From positions 1-33,415 of the forward strand of contig JANLTP010000234.1 in the NCBI GenBank assembly GCA_031363055.1: DNA of 33,415 nt, read 5' to 3'. The first letter of the stretch is position 1; every line of letters begins with the position of its first letter. This document shows, piece after piece, positions 14,867-23,386 of this stretch. The notes under the pieces were generated by a model that ran no database searches, was not told where the DNA came from, and worked only from the letters and a program-made list of their open reading frames with translations. Source of the stretch: JANLTP01 sp031363055. GTDB taxonomy: Bacteria > Pseudomonadota > Gammaproteobacteria > Burkholderiales > Burkholderiaceae_E. Position numbers and translations under genes: made by a program.

Positions 14867-15448
14867 TTGCTGAAACCCTACATTTTCCTGGCCTGTCTGT
14901 TGCCGCTGTTGCGATTGATCGTGCTCGGCTTTGCCGATCTTCTGGGCGCCAATCCGGTCGAGTTCGTGACTCGCTCAACCGGTACCTGGACGCTGGTCAT
15001 GTTGTGCGCAACCTTGTCGGTCACGCCGCTCAGACGAGCATTCGGCTGGACAGAACTGTTGCGCAATCGGCGGATGCTGGGGCTGTTCACGTTCTTCTAC
15101 GCCTGCTTGCATCTGATGACCTATATCTGGCTCGACCAGTGGTTCGAGGTGGCGAGCATTGCCAAGGACATTTTCAAGCGCCCCTTCATCACCATTGGCT
15201 TCGCTGCGTTCGTGTTGATGGTGCCGCTGGCATTGACCTCCAATCACTGGTCGATGAAAACGCTTGGCCGTAACTGGGGCAAGCTGCACCGGCTTATCTA
15301 TCTGATCGCGATCGCCGCGATGCTGCACTACTTCTGGCACAAGGGCGGCAAGAACAATTACAACGAGCCGCTGATCTATGCCGGTGTCATTGCGCTGTTA
15401 TTCGCCGTTCGAATCGGCTATTGGTGGCGATCGAGGAATCCAGGTTAA
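14867..15448 (+). CDS. msrQ: heme-binding membrane subunit MsrQ (YedZ)
   Basis: MsrQ is a b-type cytochrome in the inner membrane that passes electrons from the quinone pool or a flavin reductase to MsrP. The 193-residue product has about five or six transmembrane segments and conserved histidines: His82 (YACLHLMTYI), His141 (GKLHRLIYLIA) and His154 (MLHYFWHKGG). The C-terminal PLIYAGVIALLFAVRIGYWW matches the family. A stop (TGA at 14861) sits two codons upstream, so the TTG at 14867 is the first possible start in frame; the protein begins a little shorter than E. coli MsrQ (211 residues). It converges on lysA with a 10-bp gap and no visible terminator. Confidence 0.93.
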   Translation: MLKPYIFLACLLPLLRLIVLGFADLLGANPVEFVTRSTGTWTLVMLCATLSVTPLRRAFGWTELLRNRRMLGLFTFFYACLHLMTYIWLDQWFEVASIAKDIFKRPFITIGFAAFVLMVPLALTSNHWSMKTLGRNWGKLHRLIYLIAIAAMLHYFWHKGGKNNYNEPLIYAGVIALLFAVRIGYWWRSRNPG

Positions 15449-15458
15449 CGGCAGCGCT

Positions 15459-16724
15459 CTAAGGTATCGGCGGCAATAGCGATTCGCCCGAGAACAGGGA
15501 CTGCGCTGATTCGCGCGCGCGAATCTCGATTGCGCGGCCCTGATCAACCATGACCTCGGCGGCTCGGCCACGCGTGTTGTAGTTGGAACTCATGACCATG
15601 CCATAGGCGCCGGCCGAGAGGAAAGCCAGCAGATCGCCTTCGTGAAGGGCGAGCGGGCGTTCGCGTGCCAGCCAGTCACCCGATTCGCAGACCGGTCCGA
15701 CCACGTCATAGCTGAGCGCGACCTCGTCGCGGGCACGAACGCAAACCACCTCGTGCCAGGCCTGATACATCGCGGGTCGCAGAAGATCGTTCATCGCGCA
15801 ATCAACAATCGCAAATCGTTTGCCGCCGTTCTCCTTCAGGTACTCGACGCGGGTCAGCAACAGCCCGCCGTTGCCGACGATGGCGCGTCCGAACTCGAAG
15901 ACGATTTCCAGCGCTTGAGCGCGCCGATGTTGCGCGACGCGATCGAAGATGGCCGACAGCAGTGAGGCCGGGCTCGGCGGTTCTTCATCTCGATAACGAA
16001 TGCCTAAGCCGCCACCAAGATCGAGATGGCCAAGTGCGATTCCAAGTTCGGCCAGCGCGTCGATCAGCTCCAGTAGTTTGTCGATCGCAGCCAGATAAGG
16101 CGCGATGTCCGTGATCTGCGAGCCGATATGACAATCGATGCCGGTAATGTCGAGCCCGGGCAAGGTCGCAGCCAGCCGATAGACGGCTATCGCCTGGTCA
16201 TGCGCAATGCCGAATTTGTTCTGGCGCAGCCCGGTCGAGATATACGGGTGCGTGCCCGCGTCGACATCCGGGTTGATGCGCAGCGAAATCGCCGCCCGTT
16301 TTCCCATTGCAACCGCAATGGCGGAGAGTCGGCGCAATTCGCTGATCGATTCGACATTAAAGCAGCGAACACCGGTTTCGAGCGCCAGTCGTATATCGGC
16401 GGCACTCTTGCCCACGCCCGAAAAGATAATGCGATCGGGACGGCCGCCGGCGGCCAGCACGCGCTGCAATTCACCGCCCGAGACGATATCGAAGCCTGCG
16501 CCTTCACGAGCCAGCAAATTGATCACAGCCAGGTTGGAGTTTGCTTTCAGCGCGTAACAAATGAGTGCCTTGCGACCGGTTGCAGCGATCGCAAACTCTT
16601 TGTAAGCGTTGACGATCGAGGCGCGTGAATAGACGTAGGTCGGCGTGCCGAATCGTTCGGCAATATGCTCGAGGGACACGCCCTCGGCGCACAACGCGCC
16701 GTCGGCGGATTCAAGCCAGTTCAT
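15459..16724 (-). CDS. lysA: diaminopimelate decarboxylase
   Basis: LysA makes L-lysine from meso-diaminopimelate, the last step of the pathway, using pyridoxal phosphate. The 421-residue product has the PLP lysine Lys60 in CYALKANSN, the phosphate-binding HLDLGGGLGIRY, the histidine in GIDCHIGSQI and the active-site cysteine in PVCESGDWLARERPL. The N-terminus MNWLESADGALCAEGVSLEH is typical of proteobacterial LysA. It lies downstream of lptM on the same strand, an arrangement widespread in Proteobacteria. Confidence 0.97.
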   Translation of the reverse strand: MNWLESADGALCAEGVSLEHIAERFGTPTYVYSRASIVNAYKEFAIAATGRKALICYALKANSNLAVINLLAREGAGFDIVSGGELQRVLAAGGRPDRIIFSGVGKSAADIRLALETGVRCFNVESISELRRLSAIAVAMGKRAAISLRINPDVDAGTHPYISTGLRQNKFGIAHDQAIAVYRLAATLPGLDITGIDCHIGSQITDIAPYLAAIDKLLELIDALAELGIALGHLDLGGGLGIRYRDEEPPSPASLLSAIFDRVAQHRRAQALEIVFEFGRAIVGNGGLLLTRVEYLKENGGKRFAIVDCAMNDLLRPAMYQAWHEVVCVRARDEVALSYDVVGPVCESGDWLARERPLALHEGDLLAFLSAGAYGMVMSSNYNTRGRAAEVMVDQGRAIEIRARESAQSLFSGESLLPPIP

Positions 16725-16772
16725 CGCGTCGTCTGCACTGAAGCTGTCATCGCGCCGCCTGCAATCGAGCAG

Positions 16773-17048
16773 TCATCGCGCCGGCTCCGCCTGAGCGCCG
16801 GCTTTGACTTCAGCCTTACGTTCGTCCTTAAGTTCGTTACTTAGGTCGCTCTTACTGTCGTTATTCGGTGGTTCCACCCGTGTTTTGAGGGGCTCCGGCG
16901 CTGTCGGTAAAAAAAGCGGCCCGGACTGTCCGCAGGCCGTCAGGCTCATTGCCAGCAGGCTAATGGCCAGCAGGCTCATGACCGGTGAACGCAGCAGTAT
17001 CCACTGGGCGTTGAGGTTGGCCGATACAATGATCCTCAGAGCATTCAC
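16773..17048 (-). CDS. lptM: small outer-membrane lipoprotein LptM (YifL)
   Basis: LptM helps the LptD/LptE lipopolysaccharide translocon mature. The product carries a lipobox, LTAC with Cys39, followed by the family core GQSGPLFLPTAP and a charged, low-complexity tail rich in Lys, Glu and Asp. It is 91 residues if the GTG at 17048 is the start; an internal ATG at 16979 (residue 24) would give a very short signal lacking a positive charge. The hydrophobic core MSLLAISLLAMSLTA is built from a 15-bp tandem repeat. The neighbours lysA and cyaY are the standard ones. Confidence 0.85.
   Translation of the reverse strand: MNALRIIVSANLNAQWILLRSPVMSLLAISLLAMSLTACGQSGPLFLPTAPEPLKTRVEPPNNDSKSDLSNELKDERKAEVKAGAQAEPAR
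16936..16980. repeat. 15-bp tandem repeat, three units, in the lptM signal peptide
   Basis: On the + strand GCCGTCAGGCTCATT (16936-16950), GCCAGCAGGCTAATG (16951-16965) and GCCAGCAGGCTCATG (16966-16980) are contiguous. On the coding strand they encode MSLLA-ISLLA-MSLTA, the hydrophobic core of the lipoprotein signal. Confidence 0.8.
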
Positions 17049-17095
17049 AACGCAGTATCTCTATCCAACTTCCACTTGATGAAAACGAGTCTAGC

Positions 17096-17416
17096 ATGAC
17101 CGAACCCGAGTTCCTTGCCGAGTGTGACCGCATACTGCAGGTGATCGAGGACGGTCTGGATACGGGCGATTTCGACGTCGACAGTGAACGCAGCGGCAAT
17201 GTCCTGACCCTTGAATTCGAGGATGCCTCGAAGATCATCGTGAACGGCAACACACCGCTGCGCGAAATGTGGATCGCGGCCAAGGCCGGTGGCTATCACT
17301 TCGCGAAGCACCCCGGGGGCTGGATCGATAGTCGCGGCGGCGACGAATTCTTCGAATCGTTATCGAAGCTGATCAGCCAGCAATCAAAGACGAGTGTGAT
17401 TCTGTTGGATCGCTAA
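17096..17416 (+). CDS. cyaY: frataxin-like iron-sulfur cluster assembly protein CyaY
   Basis: CyaY binds iron and modulates the cysteine desulfurase IscS. The 106-residue product has the acidic first helix (EPEFLAECDRILQVIEDGLD), the beta strands NVLTLEFEDASKIIVNGN and REMWIAAKAGGYHF, and the GWIDSRGGDEFFESLSKLI end, all as in bacterial frataxins. It is transcribed away from lptM across a 47-bp gap, and its stop overlaps the mrcA stop by three bases, tail to tail. Confidence 0.95.
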   Translation: MTEPEFLAECDRILQVIEDGLDTGDFDVDSERSGNVLTLEFEDASKIIVNGNTPLREMWIAAKAGGYHFAKHPGGWIDSRGGDEFFESLSKLISQQSKTSVILLDR

Positions 17417-19857
17417 AACACCTGATCGCGAATCTGCTCGGCATTCTCGCCGACACCGACACCGCCCTCAGAAAGTCCAATCGAGGCAACCCCTTGACCC
17501 GGGCGCACTTCACTGTAGTAGTACTCGCCGCCAATATTGGTAATGCCCGGCGGCTGTTCAATGACGCGATCTGCAAGTCCTTTGGTCGCCTTGGCCATGT
17601 AGCTCATCCAGATCGGCAACGCCAAACCGCCGCCGGTTTCCTTGTCACCGAGCTTGCGCGGTTGATCAAATCCGACCCAGGCGACGGCGGCAATGGTCGG
17701 TTGATAACCGACGAACCAGGCGTCATGCGAGTCATTGGTCGTACCGGTCTTGCCCGCCAAATCATTGCGCTTGAGTGCCAGTGCCCGGGTCGCCGTGCCC
17801 TTGCGAACGACATCCTTGAGCATGTCGTTCATGAGGAATGCGTTACGCGGGTCGATGGCGCGAATCGATTCATCGCCGGCCTTGGCTGGTTTGGCGATCG
17901 CCAGTGTTCGGCCGCCGCCGTCGGTAATGTGGCTGACAATGTATGGATCGGTACGGAAGCCGCCGTTGGCGAATACTGAAATGGCACCGGCCATCTGCCA
18001 GGGCGTGACGGCACCGGCGCCCAGCGCCATGGTCAGGTAGGCCGGATTCCGTTCCGCGTCAAAACCGAAGCGGGTAACGAAGTCTTGCGCATATTGGGTG
18101 CCGATGTTTTGAATGATGCGGATCGACACCATGTTCTTCGATTTGGTCAGCGCGGTCCGAAGCGTCATGGGTCCGTCGAACTTGCCGTCGTAGTTCTTCG
18201 GTTCCCAAAGTTGACCGCCGGTTTGCGACGGCGGCAAATTCACCGGTGCGTCGTTGATGAGTGTCGAGGTCATCAGTGATTTGTCGAGAGACGCCGAGTA
18301 AATGAACGGCTTGAAACTCGATCCCGGTTGCCGCCACGCTTGAGTCACGCGATTGAATTTGTTACGATCAAACGTGAAGCCGCCGACCAGTGCCCTGACC
18401 GAGCCGTCGTTGGTATTGCAGGCGACCAGTGCGGCCTCCACTTCCGGCAACTGCGCGATTTCCCATTGACCGGTCTTGCTTTTCAGGATGCGCACAACGG
18501 CGCCCTGGCGTACCTTGCGCTGGGCACTGGCCCGCTCAGTGAGCGCTGAGGCGATGAACTTCAATCCGTCGGGTCCGATGTCGAACACCTGATCCTTGCT
18601 GCGACTGACCCTGACTTTTTGCGGCGTCGCTGACAACACCACGGCGGTTAGGTACTCGTCGACATCGGGCGAATCGGCCATGGCGTTTTCGATTTCCACG
18701 TCCCATTTGGCGGGATTCGAAGGCAAGTCCACAAACGCCTCCGGACCACGGAAGCCGTACTTGCGATCGTAGTCGAGCACACCTTGCTTGAGGGCCAGAT
18801 TGGCGGCGCGCTGGTCGTCGGACAAAATGGTGGTGTAGACGTTCAGGCCGGCGGTGTAGCTGTCCTCTTTATAAAGCTCGAAGGCCAGTTGCCGGGCAAG
18901 CTCAGCCACATAGGGCGCATCGAGCGCGTAATCGATTGCTTGCACGACATATTTAAGCTCTTCCTTGAGCGCCACCTGATATTCGTCGTCCTTCAGAAAG
19001 CCCGCTTCGCGCATACGCCGCAAGATGTATCGTTGCCGCTCGGTGGCGCGCTTCGGATTCTCGATAGGGTTATATCTCGAGGGCGCCTTGGGCAGTCCAG
19101 CCAACATGGCGGCCTCGGCGGCACTGACCTTGGCCAGCGGTTTGCCAAAGTAGATCTGCGACGCGGACGCAAACCCATAAGCGCGCTTGCCCAGGAAAAT
19201 CTGATTGAAGTAGACCTCGAGAATCTGTTCCTTGCTCAGGTTCTCCTCGATCTTGAGCGCCAGCAGTATTTCGTAGATTTTCCTTGTATAGGTTTTCTCG
19301 CTCGAGAGGAAAAAATTCTTCGCCAGTTGCTGAGTGATCGTGCTGGCGCCGGATTCGATGCCACCGGCGATGAAGTTGCCTAACGCGGCACGCAAAATAC
19401 CGACAAAATCAACGCCGGAATGCTCGAAGAAGCGCGCGTCTTCGGCGGCCAGGATCGCATTTTTAACGACGCTGGGGACATCCTGAATCTGCACGACGGT
19501 ACGCCGTTCCTCGCCAAACTCGCCAATCAGAATGCCGTCTGAAGTAAACACTCGCATTGGCATTTTGGGGCGGTAATCGGCCAAACCATCGAGCGCCGGC
19601 AGTCGGTCATTGGCCAACAGAACAGCCAGGGCCAATGCCAAAGCGGCTGCCAGTCCTGCAGTGAGGGGAATCGCGACGATCGCCAGAAGCACCTTGAGCA
19701 GCCGGGAGCCACCCACTGATGCGGTATCGCTACTCGCGGGGCCGCTACGTGAAGCAGTGTCGCGGTCTGCGCGCTTGCCGTCGACGCCGGGCAGCCAACG
19801 CGAGGCGAACTTCAGAGTCCGCCGTTTCCAGCGCTTCAGGTTTCTATTAAAGGACAT
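17413..19857 (-). CDS. mrcA: penicillin-binding protein 1A (bifunctional glycosyltransferase/transpeptidase)
   Basis: PBP1a polymerises and cross-links peptidoglycan from the periplasmic side. The 814-residue product has a basic cytosolic N-terminus, one membrane anchor (about 53-83), a glycosyltransferase domain with catalytic Glu139 in AAEDARFFEHSG, plus GASTITQQLAKNFFLS and VYFNQIFLGKRAYGFA, and a transpeptidase domain with the Ser513-x-x-Lys516 motif (PGSSFKPF), Ser573-Lys-Asn and Lys703-Thr-Gly-Thr. An OB-like insert separates them, as in PBP1a. A TTG 14 codons upstream (19899) is also in frame, but ATG 19857 gives the usual short N-terminus. It diverges from pilM, as in many Proteobacteria. 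Confidence 0.96.
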   Translation of the reverse strand: MSFNRNLKRWKRRTLKFASRWLPGVDGKRADRDTASRSGPASSDTASVGGSRLLKVLLAIVAIPLTAGLAAALALALAVLLANDRLPALDGLADYRPKMPMRVFTSDGILIGEFGEERRTVVQIQDVPSVVKNAILAAEDARFFEHSGVDFVGILRAALGNFIAGGIESGASTITQQLAKNFFLSSEKTYTRKIYEILLALKIEENLSKEQILEVYFNQIFLGKRAYGFASASQIYFGKPLAKVSAAEAAMLAGLPKAPSRYNPIENPKRATERQRYILRRMREAGFLKDDEYQVALKEELKYVVQAIDYALDAPYVAELARQLAFELYKEDSYTAGLNVYTTILSDDQRAANLALKQGVLDYDRKYGFRGPEAFVDLPSNPAKWDVEIENAMADSPDVDEYLTAVVLSATPQKVRVSRSKDQVFDIGPDGLKFIASALTERASAQRKVRQGAVVRILKSKTGQWEIAQLPEVEAALVACNTNDGSVRALVGGFTFDRNKFNRVTQAWRQPGSSFKPFIYSASLDKSLMTSTLINDAPVNLPPSQTGGQLWEPKNYDGKFDGPMTLRTALTKSKNMVSIRIIQNIGTQYAQDFVTRFGFDAERNPAYLTMALGAGAVTPWQMAGAISVFANGGFRTDPYIVSHITDGGGRTLAIAKPAKAGDESIRAIDPRNAFLMNDMLKDVVRKGTATRALALKRNDLAGKTGTTNDSHDAWFVGYQPTIAAVAWVGFDQPRKLGDKETGGGLALPIWMSYMAKATKGLADRVIEQPPGITNIGGEYYYSEVRPGQGVASIGLSEGGVGVGENAEQIRDQVF

Positions 19858-19899
19858 TCCAGCCAGCTTAAGAATCCAGGACAAGTCCTGAACGAACAA

Positions 19900-20280
19900 A
19901 ACCCGATTCTAAGCCGCGTATCCAAGCTCGATCACGGGCTATGGTGGCCTTGCCACAGTATCGCCCCCTGAGTTCCACATTTGCCTTTTTTTTAGGCAGT
20001 TTGTTGTTTTTTGGTAAGTGCTAACTAAGGTGTTCGGAGGGGTCTGAAAAACCCGTTGAAACGGCCAATTTGCGGTTATTACCCTACGGCCAAATGTTGT
20101 ATTCCGCCCAACGGTCTGAGTCCCGGGATCGGCGGTTGTGCAGCCTAGTGAAAGGTTTAACAAAAAACCTTAAAGTAGAACAAGAAGTTCGCGTGTATTT
20201 GAAGTAAACTATCGAAGAGTGCTGTAACTAGTTAGTTTTTAAGGACTTTTACGCATTTCGGAAGATTCGCCGGGGTCATT
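19900..20280. other. divergent mrcA-pilM intergenic region
   Basis: This stretch of about 380 bp is AT-richer than its surroundings and contains no gene I recognise. It holds a T-rich inverted repeat, TGCCT (19982-19986)/AGGCA (19994-19998) around seven T; a 7-bp stem, AAGGTTT (20152-20158)/AAACCTT (20165-20171); and, for pilM, a weak promoter-like pair TTGAAG (20199-20204) with TGTAAC (20223-20228) at 18-bp spacing. It must contain promoters for both genes, but I cannot fix them with confidence. Confidence 0.4.
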
Positions 20281-21363
20281 GTGGCACTATCTCTACCAAG
20301 TTTCCTCAAACGATCGTCACCGCCCCTGGTTGGGGTGGACATCAGCGCTTCCAGCATCAAGGTGGTTGAGCTTTCTGCCGGCAGCAAGACCACCATGCGC
20401 CTGGAGCGCTACGCCATTGAGCCGATCGAACGGGGCGCCATCAACGACGGCAACATCGAAAAGCCGGAAGCGGTCAGCGACGCCTTGAACAAGGCCTTGC
20501 GCAAGATGGGTTCGCGCACCAAAGAGGCGGCGTTGGCGCTGCCGTCGGCAGCGGTTATCACCAAGCGTATTTTACTGCCGGTGGGCATGTCCGAAGAGGA
20601 CTATGAACTGCAGGTCGAATCGGAAGCCAGTCAATACATTCCGTTTGCGATCGAGGAGGTCAATCTCGACTTTCAAATCCTTGGCCCCGCTCCTAACTCG
20701 GAGGAAGAGGTTGAGGTTCTGTTGGCAGCCTCGAAGAAGGAAAAGGTCGAGGACCGTATTGCGGTGGCCGAGCTGGCGGGCTTGAAGCCGGTTGTGGTCG
20801 ATGCTGAACCGTTTGCGGCGCGCGCCTCGCTCGACCATGTGACCGGGTTTTTACCGAACCATGGTCAGGGTCAGATCATCGCGATGTTCGACATCGGTCA
20901 TAACATCACCAATCTGACGGTGGTCATCAACAAGCAGACGATTTTCGAGCGTGATCAGTCGTTTGGCGGCAATCAGCTCACTCAGGACATTGTTCGCGTT
21001 TACGGCTTGATGCCCGAAGAAGCCGAGCTCAAGAAGCGCTCCGGTGACCTGCCGGACAACTATGCGACCGAAATCCTTCAGCCGTTTGTCGAGCAAGGCG
21101 CGATTGACATCAGCCGCGCGCTGCAATTCTTTTTCACCTCGACCCCGTACACCCGGATCGACAAGATTTATCTGGCCGGTGGTTGCAGCGCGATTGCCGG
21201 TCTGGTTGAGGCAGTGGCTGAACGTACTCAGGTGGCCACCGAGCTGTTTTCGCCGTTTCAGGGCATGGAAATGTCAGACAACATTCGCGAGCGTCAGTTG
21301 AAGATCGACGCGCCGTCGCTGCTGATCGCAGCCGGCTTGGCGATGCGGAGGTTCGACGCTTGA
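20281..21363 (+). CDS. pilM: type IV pilus assembly protein PilM
   Basis: PilM is a cytoplasmic actin/FtsA-like ATPase-fold protein that binds the N-terminus of PilN and links the pilus motor to the PilNOP alignment complex. The 360-residue product starts at a GTG with MALSLPSFLKRSS, then PLVGVDISASSIKVVELS (nucleotide-binding phosphate 1 region), SHS2 insert sequences (LLPVGMSEEDYELQVESEAS, YIPFAIEEVNLDFQILG), MFDIGHNITNLTVV (phosphate 2) and IYLAGGCSAIAGLVE (adenosine region). No strong ribosome-binding site is seen. First gene of pilMNOPQ; its stop overlaps the pilN start. Confidence 0.96.
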   Translation: MALSLPSFLKRSSPPLVGVDISASSIKVVELSAGSKTTMRLERYAIEPIERGAINDGNIEKPEAVSDALNKALRKMGSRTKEAALALPSAAVITKRILLPVGMSEEDYELQVESEASQYIPFAIEEVNLDFQILGPAPNSEEEVEVLLAASKKEKVEDRIAVAELAGLKPVVVDAEPFAARASLDHVTGFLPNHGQGQIIAMFDIGHNITNLTVVINKQTIFERDQSFGGNQLTQDIVRVYGLMPEEAELKKRSGDLPDNYATEILQPFVEQGAIDISRALQFFFTSTPYTRIDKIYLAGGCSAIAGLVEAVAERTQVATELFSPFQGMEMSDNIRERQLKIDAPSLLIAAGLAMRRFDA

Positions 21364-22064
21364 TTCGCATCAATCTACTGCCGCATCGGGAGATGCGCCG
21401 CGAGCGGCGCAAGAAGGATTTCATTGGCCTGGGTGTATTGACGGCCGTCGCGGCGGCGGGTGTGGCATTCCTGGTAGGCGTCGGCATCAATCAGCAAATC
21501 TCGACCCAGAATGAGCGCAATGCGTTCATAGAAACCGAAAACAAGAAGCTCGACCTGCAGATCAAGGAAATTGCTTCATTGCGTCAGGAGATCGATGCGC
21601 TGAAGGCCCGCCAGGGCGCTGTCGAGAACTTGCAAAGCGATCGTACGCTGCCCGTTCACCTGCTCGATGAATTGGTCAAGCAGACGCCCGAAGGGATTTT
21701 CCTCAAATCAATCAAGCAGGAAGACAAGCGCGTGCTGCTGTCCGGCTTTGCGCAATCCAATGAGCGGATCTCCGAGTTGCTGCGTAACCTGGCCGGTGGT
21801 TCGCCGTGGATCGAGCGACCCGAACTGATCGAGATCAAGGCCATTACCCTCGGGCAAGCCAACAACAAGGAAGCTCGCTTGATTTTTGAGTTTTCGCTCA
21901 ACACCTTGGTCAAGAGTCCGAGCCCGGCTGATCTGAAAACCGAGGCCGCTATCAAGAAGACCACCGATGCTGGCCAGTCGAAGCCCTTGGGTGACGCGAT
22001 AGGGCAAAAAACATCGCAGTCAGCCACTCAGGTGGCCGGAAAAAAACCTGAGGAGCCGAAGTAA
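21360..22064 (+). CDS. pilN: type IV pilus assembly protein PilN
   Basis: PilN is a bitopic inner-membrane protein that pairs with PilO and contacts PilM through its N-terminal tail. The 234-residue product has the conserved PilM-binding peptide INLLPHR (residues 4-10), a basic stretch, one transmembrane segment (about 22-42) and a periplasmic coiled coil (about 48-92) followed by a ferredoxin-like domain. The start is TTG within TTGA, overlapping the pilM stop by four bases, with CGGAGG eight bases upstream. The C-terminal 35-40 residues are a low-complexity Lys/Ala/Gln-rich tail. Confidence 0.95.
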   Translation: MIRINLLPHREMRRERRKKDFIGLGVLTAVAAAGVAFLVGVGINQQISTQNERNAFIETENKKLDLQIKEIASLRQEIDALKARQGAVENLQSDRTLPVHLLDELVKQTPEGIFLKSIKQEDKRVLLSGFAQSNERISELLRNLAGGSPWIERPELIEIKAITLGQANNKEARLIFEFSLNTLVKSPSPADLKTEAAIKKTTDAGQSKPLGDAIGQKTSQSATQVAGKKPEEPK

Positions 22065-22066
22065 TC

Positions 22067-22777
22067 GTGGCGATGAAAAAGATCAATCTGAAGTTTGATT
22101 TCTCGGGCATTCAGTCGCAGTTTCAGGGCCTGAACGGCCGTCATCCGGGACTTTGGCCGGCCCTGCCGAAAGCGGCTTTGCTCAGTGGTGTGGTGCTGGT
22201 CTTGTTGGGCCTCGCGTATTTCTTTTACTGGAGCGGATTGCTCGAAGAACACGAGCGCGGCAAGCAGCAGGAGTTGACGCTGAAGACCGCGTATACCGAC
22301 AAGATGAAGCAAGCCGTCAACCTCGACGTGTTGCGCCGTCAAAAAGACCAGGTAACCCAGTACGTCAGCGTGCTCGAGAAGCAACTGCCGAGCAAGGCCG
22401 AAATGGACGCGCTGCTGTCGGATATCAATCAAGCGGGCGTCGGACGCGGCCTGCAGTTCGAGCTCTTCAAGCCGGGCGCGGTGGTGGTCAGGGACTACTA
22501 CGCGGAGCTTCCGATCAACATCAAGCTGGTCGGCAACTACCATGATCTGGGCGCTTTCACGAGTGACATTTCGAACTTGCCTCGGATCGTCACGCTCAAT
22601 AACCTGAGCCTCGCACAATTGCCTGATAAATCGGGCGGTCTAACGCTTGAAGCGGTCGCCAAGACCTTCCGCTATCTCGACACCGAAGAGATTTCTGCGC
22701 AGCGTGCGGCGGCCGCCAAGGCCAAGGCGCCAGCCGGTGGCGCAGCCCAACCTGGCGCCAAGCCAGCGGCCAAATAA
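22067..22777 (+). CDS. pilO: type IV pilus assembly protein PilO
   Basis: PilO forms heterodimers with PilN in the periplasm and supports PilP binding. The 236-residue product has a short cytosolic part (KKINLKFDFSGIQSQFQGLN), one transmembrane helix (about 40-60, LSGVVLVLLGLAYFFYWSGL), a coiled coil (about 63-115) and the PilO domain with LLSDINQAGVGRGLQFELF and YYAELPINIKLVGNYHDLGA. The GTG at 22067, 12 bases after AGGAG, is the more likely start; ATG 22073 is possible. The C-terminal tail is Ala/Pro/Lys-rich. Confidence 0.96.
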   Translation: MAMKKINLKFDFSGIQSQFQGLNGRHPGLWPALPKAALLSGVVLVLLGLAYFFYWSGLLEEHERGKQQELTLKTAYTDKMKQAVNLDVLRRQKDQVTQYVSVLEKQLPSKAEMDALLSDINQAGVGRGLQFELFKPGAVVVRDYYAELPINIKLVGNYHDLGAFTSDISNLPRIVTLNNLSLAQLPDKSGGLTLEAVAKTFRYLDTEEISAQRAAAAKAKAPAGGAAQPGAKPAAK

Positions 22778-22789
22778 GGATCGGTCGAG

Positions 22790-23386
22790 ATGAACACTCT
22801 TTCCCGTCTGAAGCCTTGTGCGTTGTCCCGTCCCGCGCTGAGCGCATTGTCCCGTCTGACGCTGTGCGCGTTGCTGTCGATCGTGTTGGCTGGCTGTGGC
22901 AGCGATAAAAATGAGCTGATTGCCTGGATGACCGAAGTGCGCAACAACACGCCACCAATTAAAGAGGTGATTCCCGAACCGAAGCGATTCGAGCCGTTTC
23001 GATATGAAAATCTGGCGCAGGTCGAACCTTTTTCGATGCGCAAATTGCAAGCTGCGTTTGACAAGCTGCAGTCGCGCAGCAAGAACGGTGTCACCCCGGA
23101 CATCAACCGCCGCCGTGAATCTCTGGAGAGCTATCCGCTCGAGCAAATTCGAATGGTTGGACACTTGAGTAACGGCAAACAGAACTTTGCCTTGCTGCAA
23201 GTAGAGAGCCTGGTCTACCAAGCCAAAGTAGGAAATTACGCTGGCCAGAATTTCGGCGTGATCACAAGAGTATCCGAGAGCGAAATCAAGCTTAAGGAAA
23301 TGGTCCAAGACGCCGCAGGTGAGTGGGTTGAGCGTGAAACCGCCTTACGCCTGCAAGAGGGAAAAAATGAAGGCAAAACCAAGTAG
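22790..23386 (+). CDS. pilP: type IV pilus assembly lipoprotein PilP
   Basis: PilP is an inner-membrane lipoprotein that connects PilNO to the secretin PilQ. The 198-residue product has a lipoprotein signal with lipobox LAGC (Cys36), a disordered linker that binds PilNO (about 38-85), and the beta-sandwich domain from about 100 (YPLEQIRMVGHLSNGKQNFA, YAGQNFGVITRVSESEIKL). The signal peptide is built from 24-bp repeats. GGATCGG lies upstream of the ATG. Its 3' end overlaps the pilQ start by 20 bp. Confidence 0.95.
   Translation: MNTLSRLKPCALSRPALSALSRLTLCALLSIVLAGCGSDKNELIAWMTEVRNNTPPIKEVIPEPKRFEPFRYENLAQVEPFSMRKLQAAFDKLQSRSKNGVTPDINRRRESLESYPLEQIRMVGHLSNGKQNFALLQVESLVYQAKVGNYAGQNFGVITRVSESEIKLKEMVQDAAGEWVERETALRLQEGKNEGKTK
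22799..22870 (+). repeat. 24-bp tandem repeat, three units, in the pilP signal peptide
   Basis: Units 22799-22822, 22823-22846 and 22847-22870 encode LSRLKPCA, LSRPALSA and LSRLTLCA. The shared core TTGTCCCGTC recurs at 22823 and 22847, and CCCGTCTGA recurs 48 bp apart. The repeat keeps the frame and lengthens the signal N-region. Confidence 0.75.

Noticed and set aside
19939..20163. 74-codon open frame on the - strand in the mrcA-pilM gap
   Set aside because: No similarity to a family I know and no ribosome-binding site; the region is AT-rich and likely regulatory.
20281..20298. TGGCAC at the pilM start, resembling the -24 part of a sigma-54 promoter
   Set aside because: It lies within the coding sequence and no matching -12 (TTGC) element is at the required spacing.
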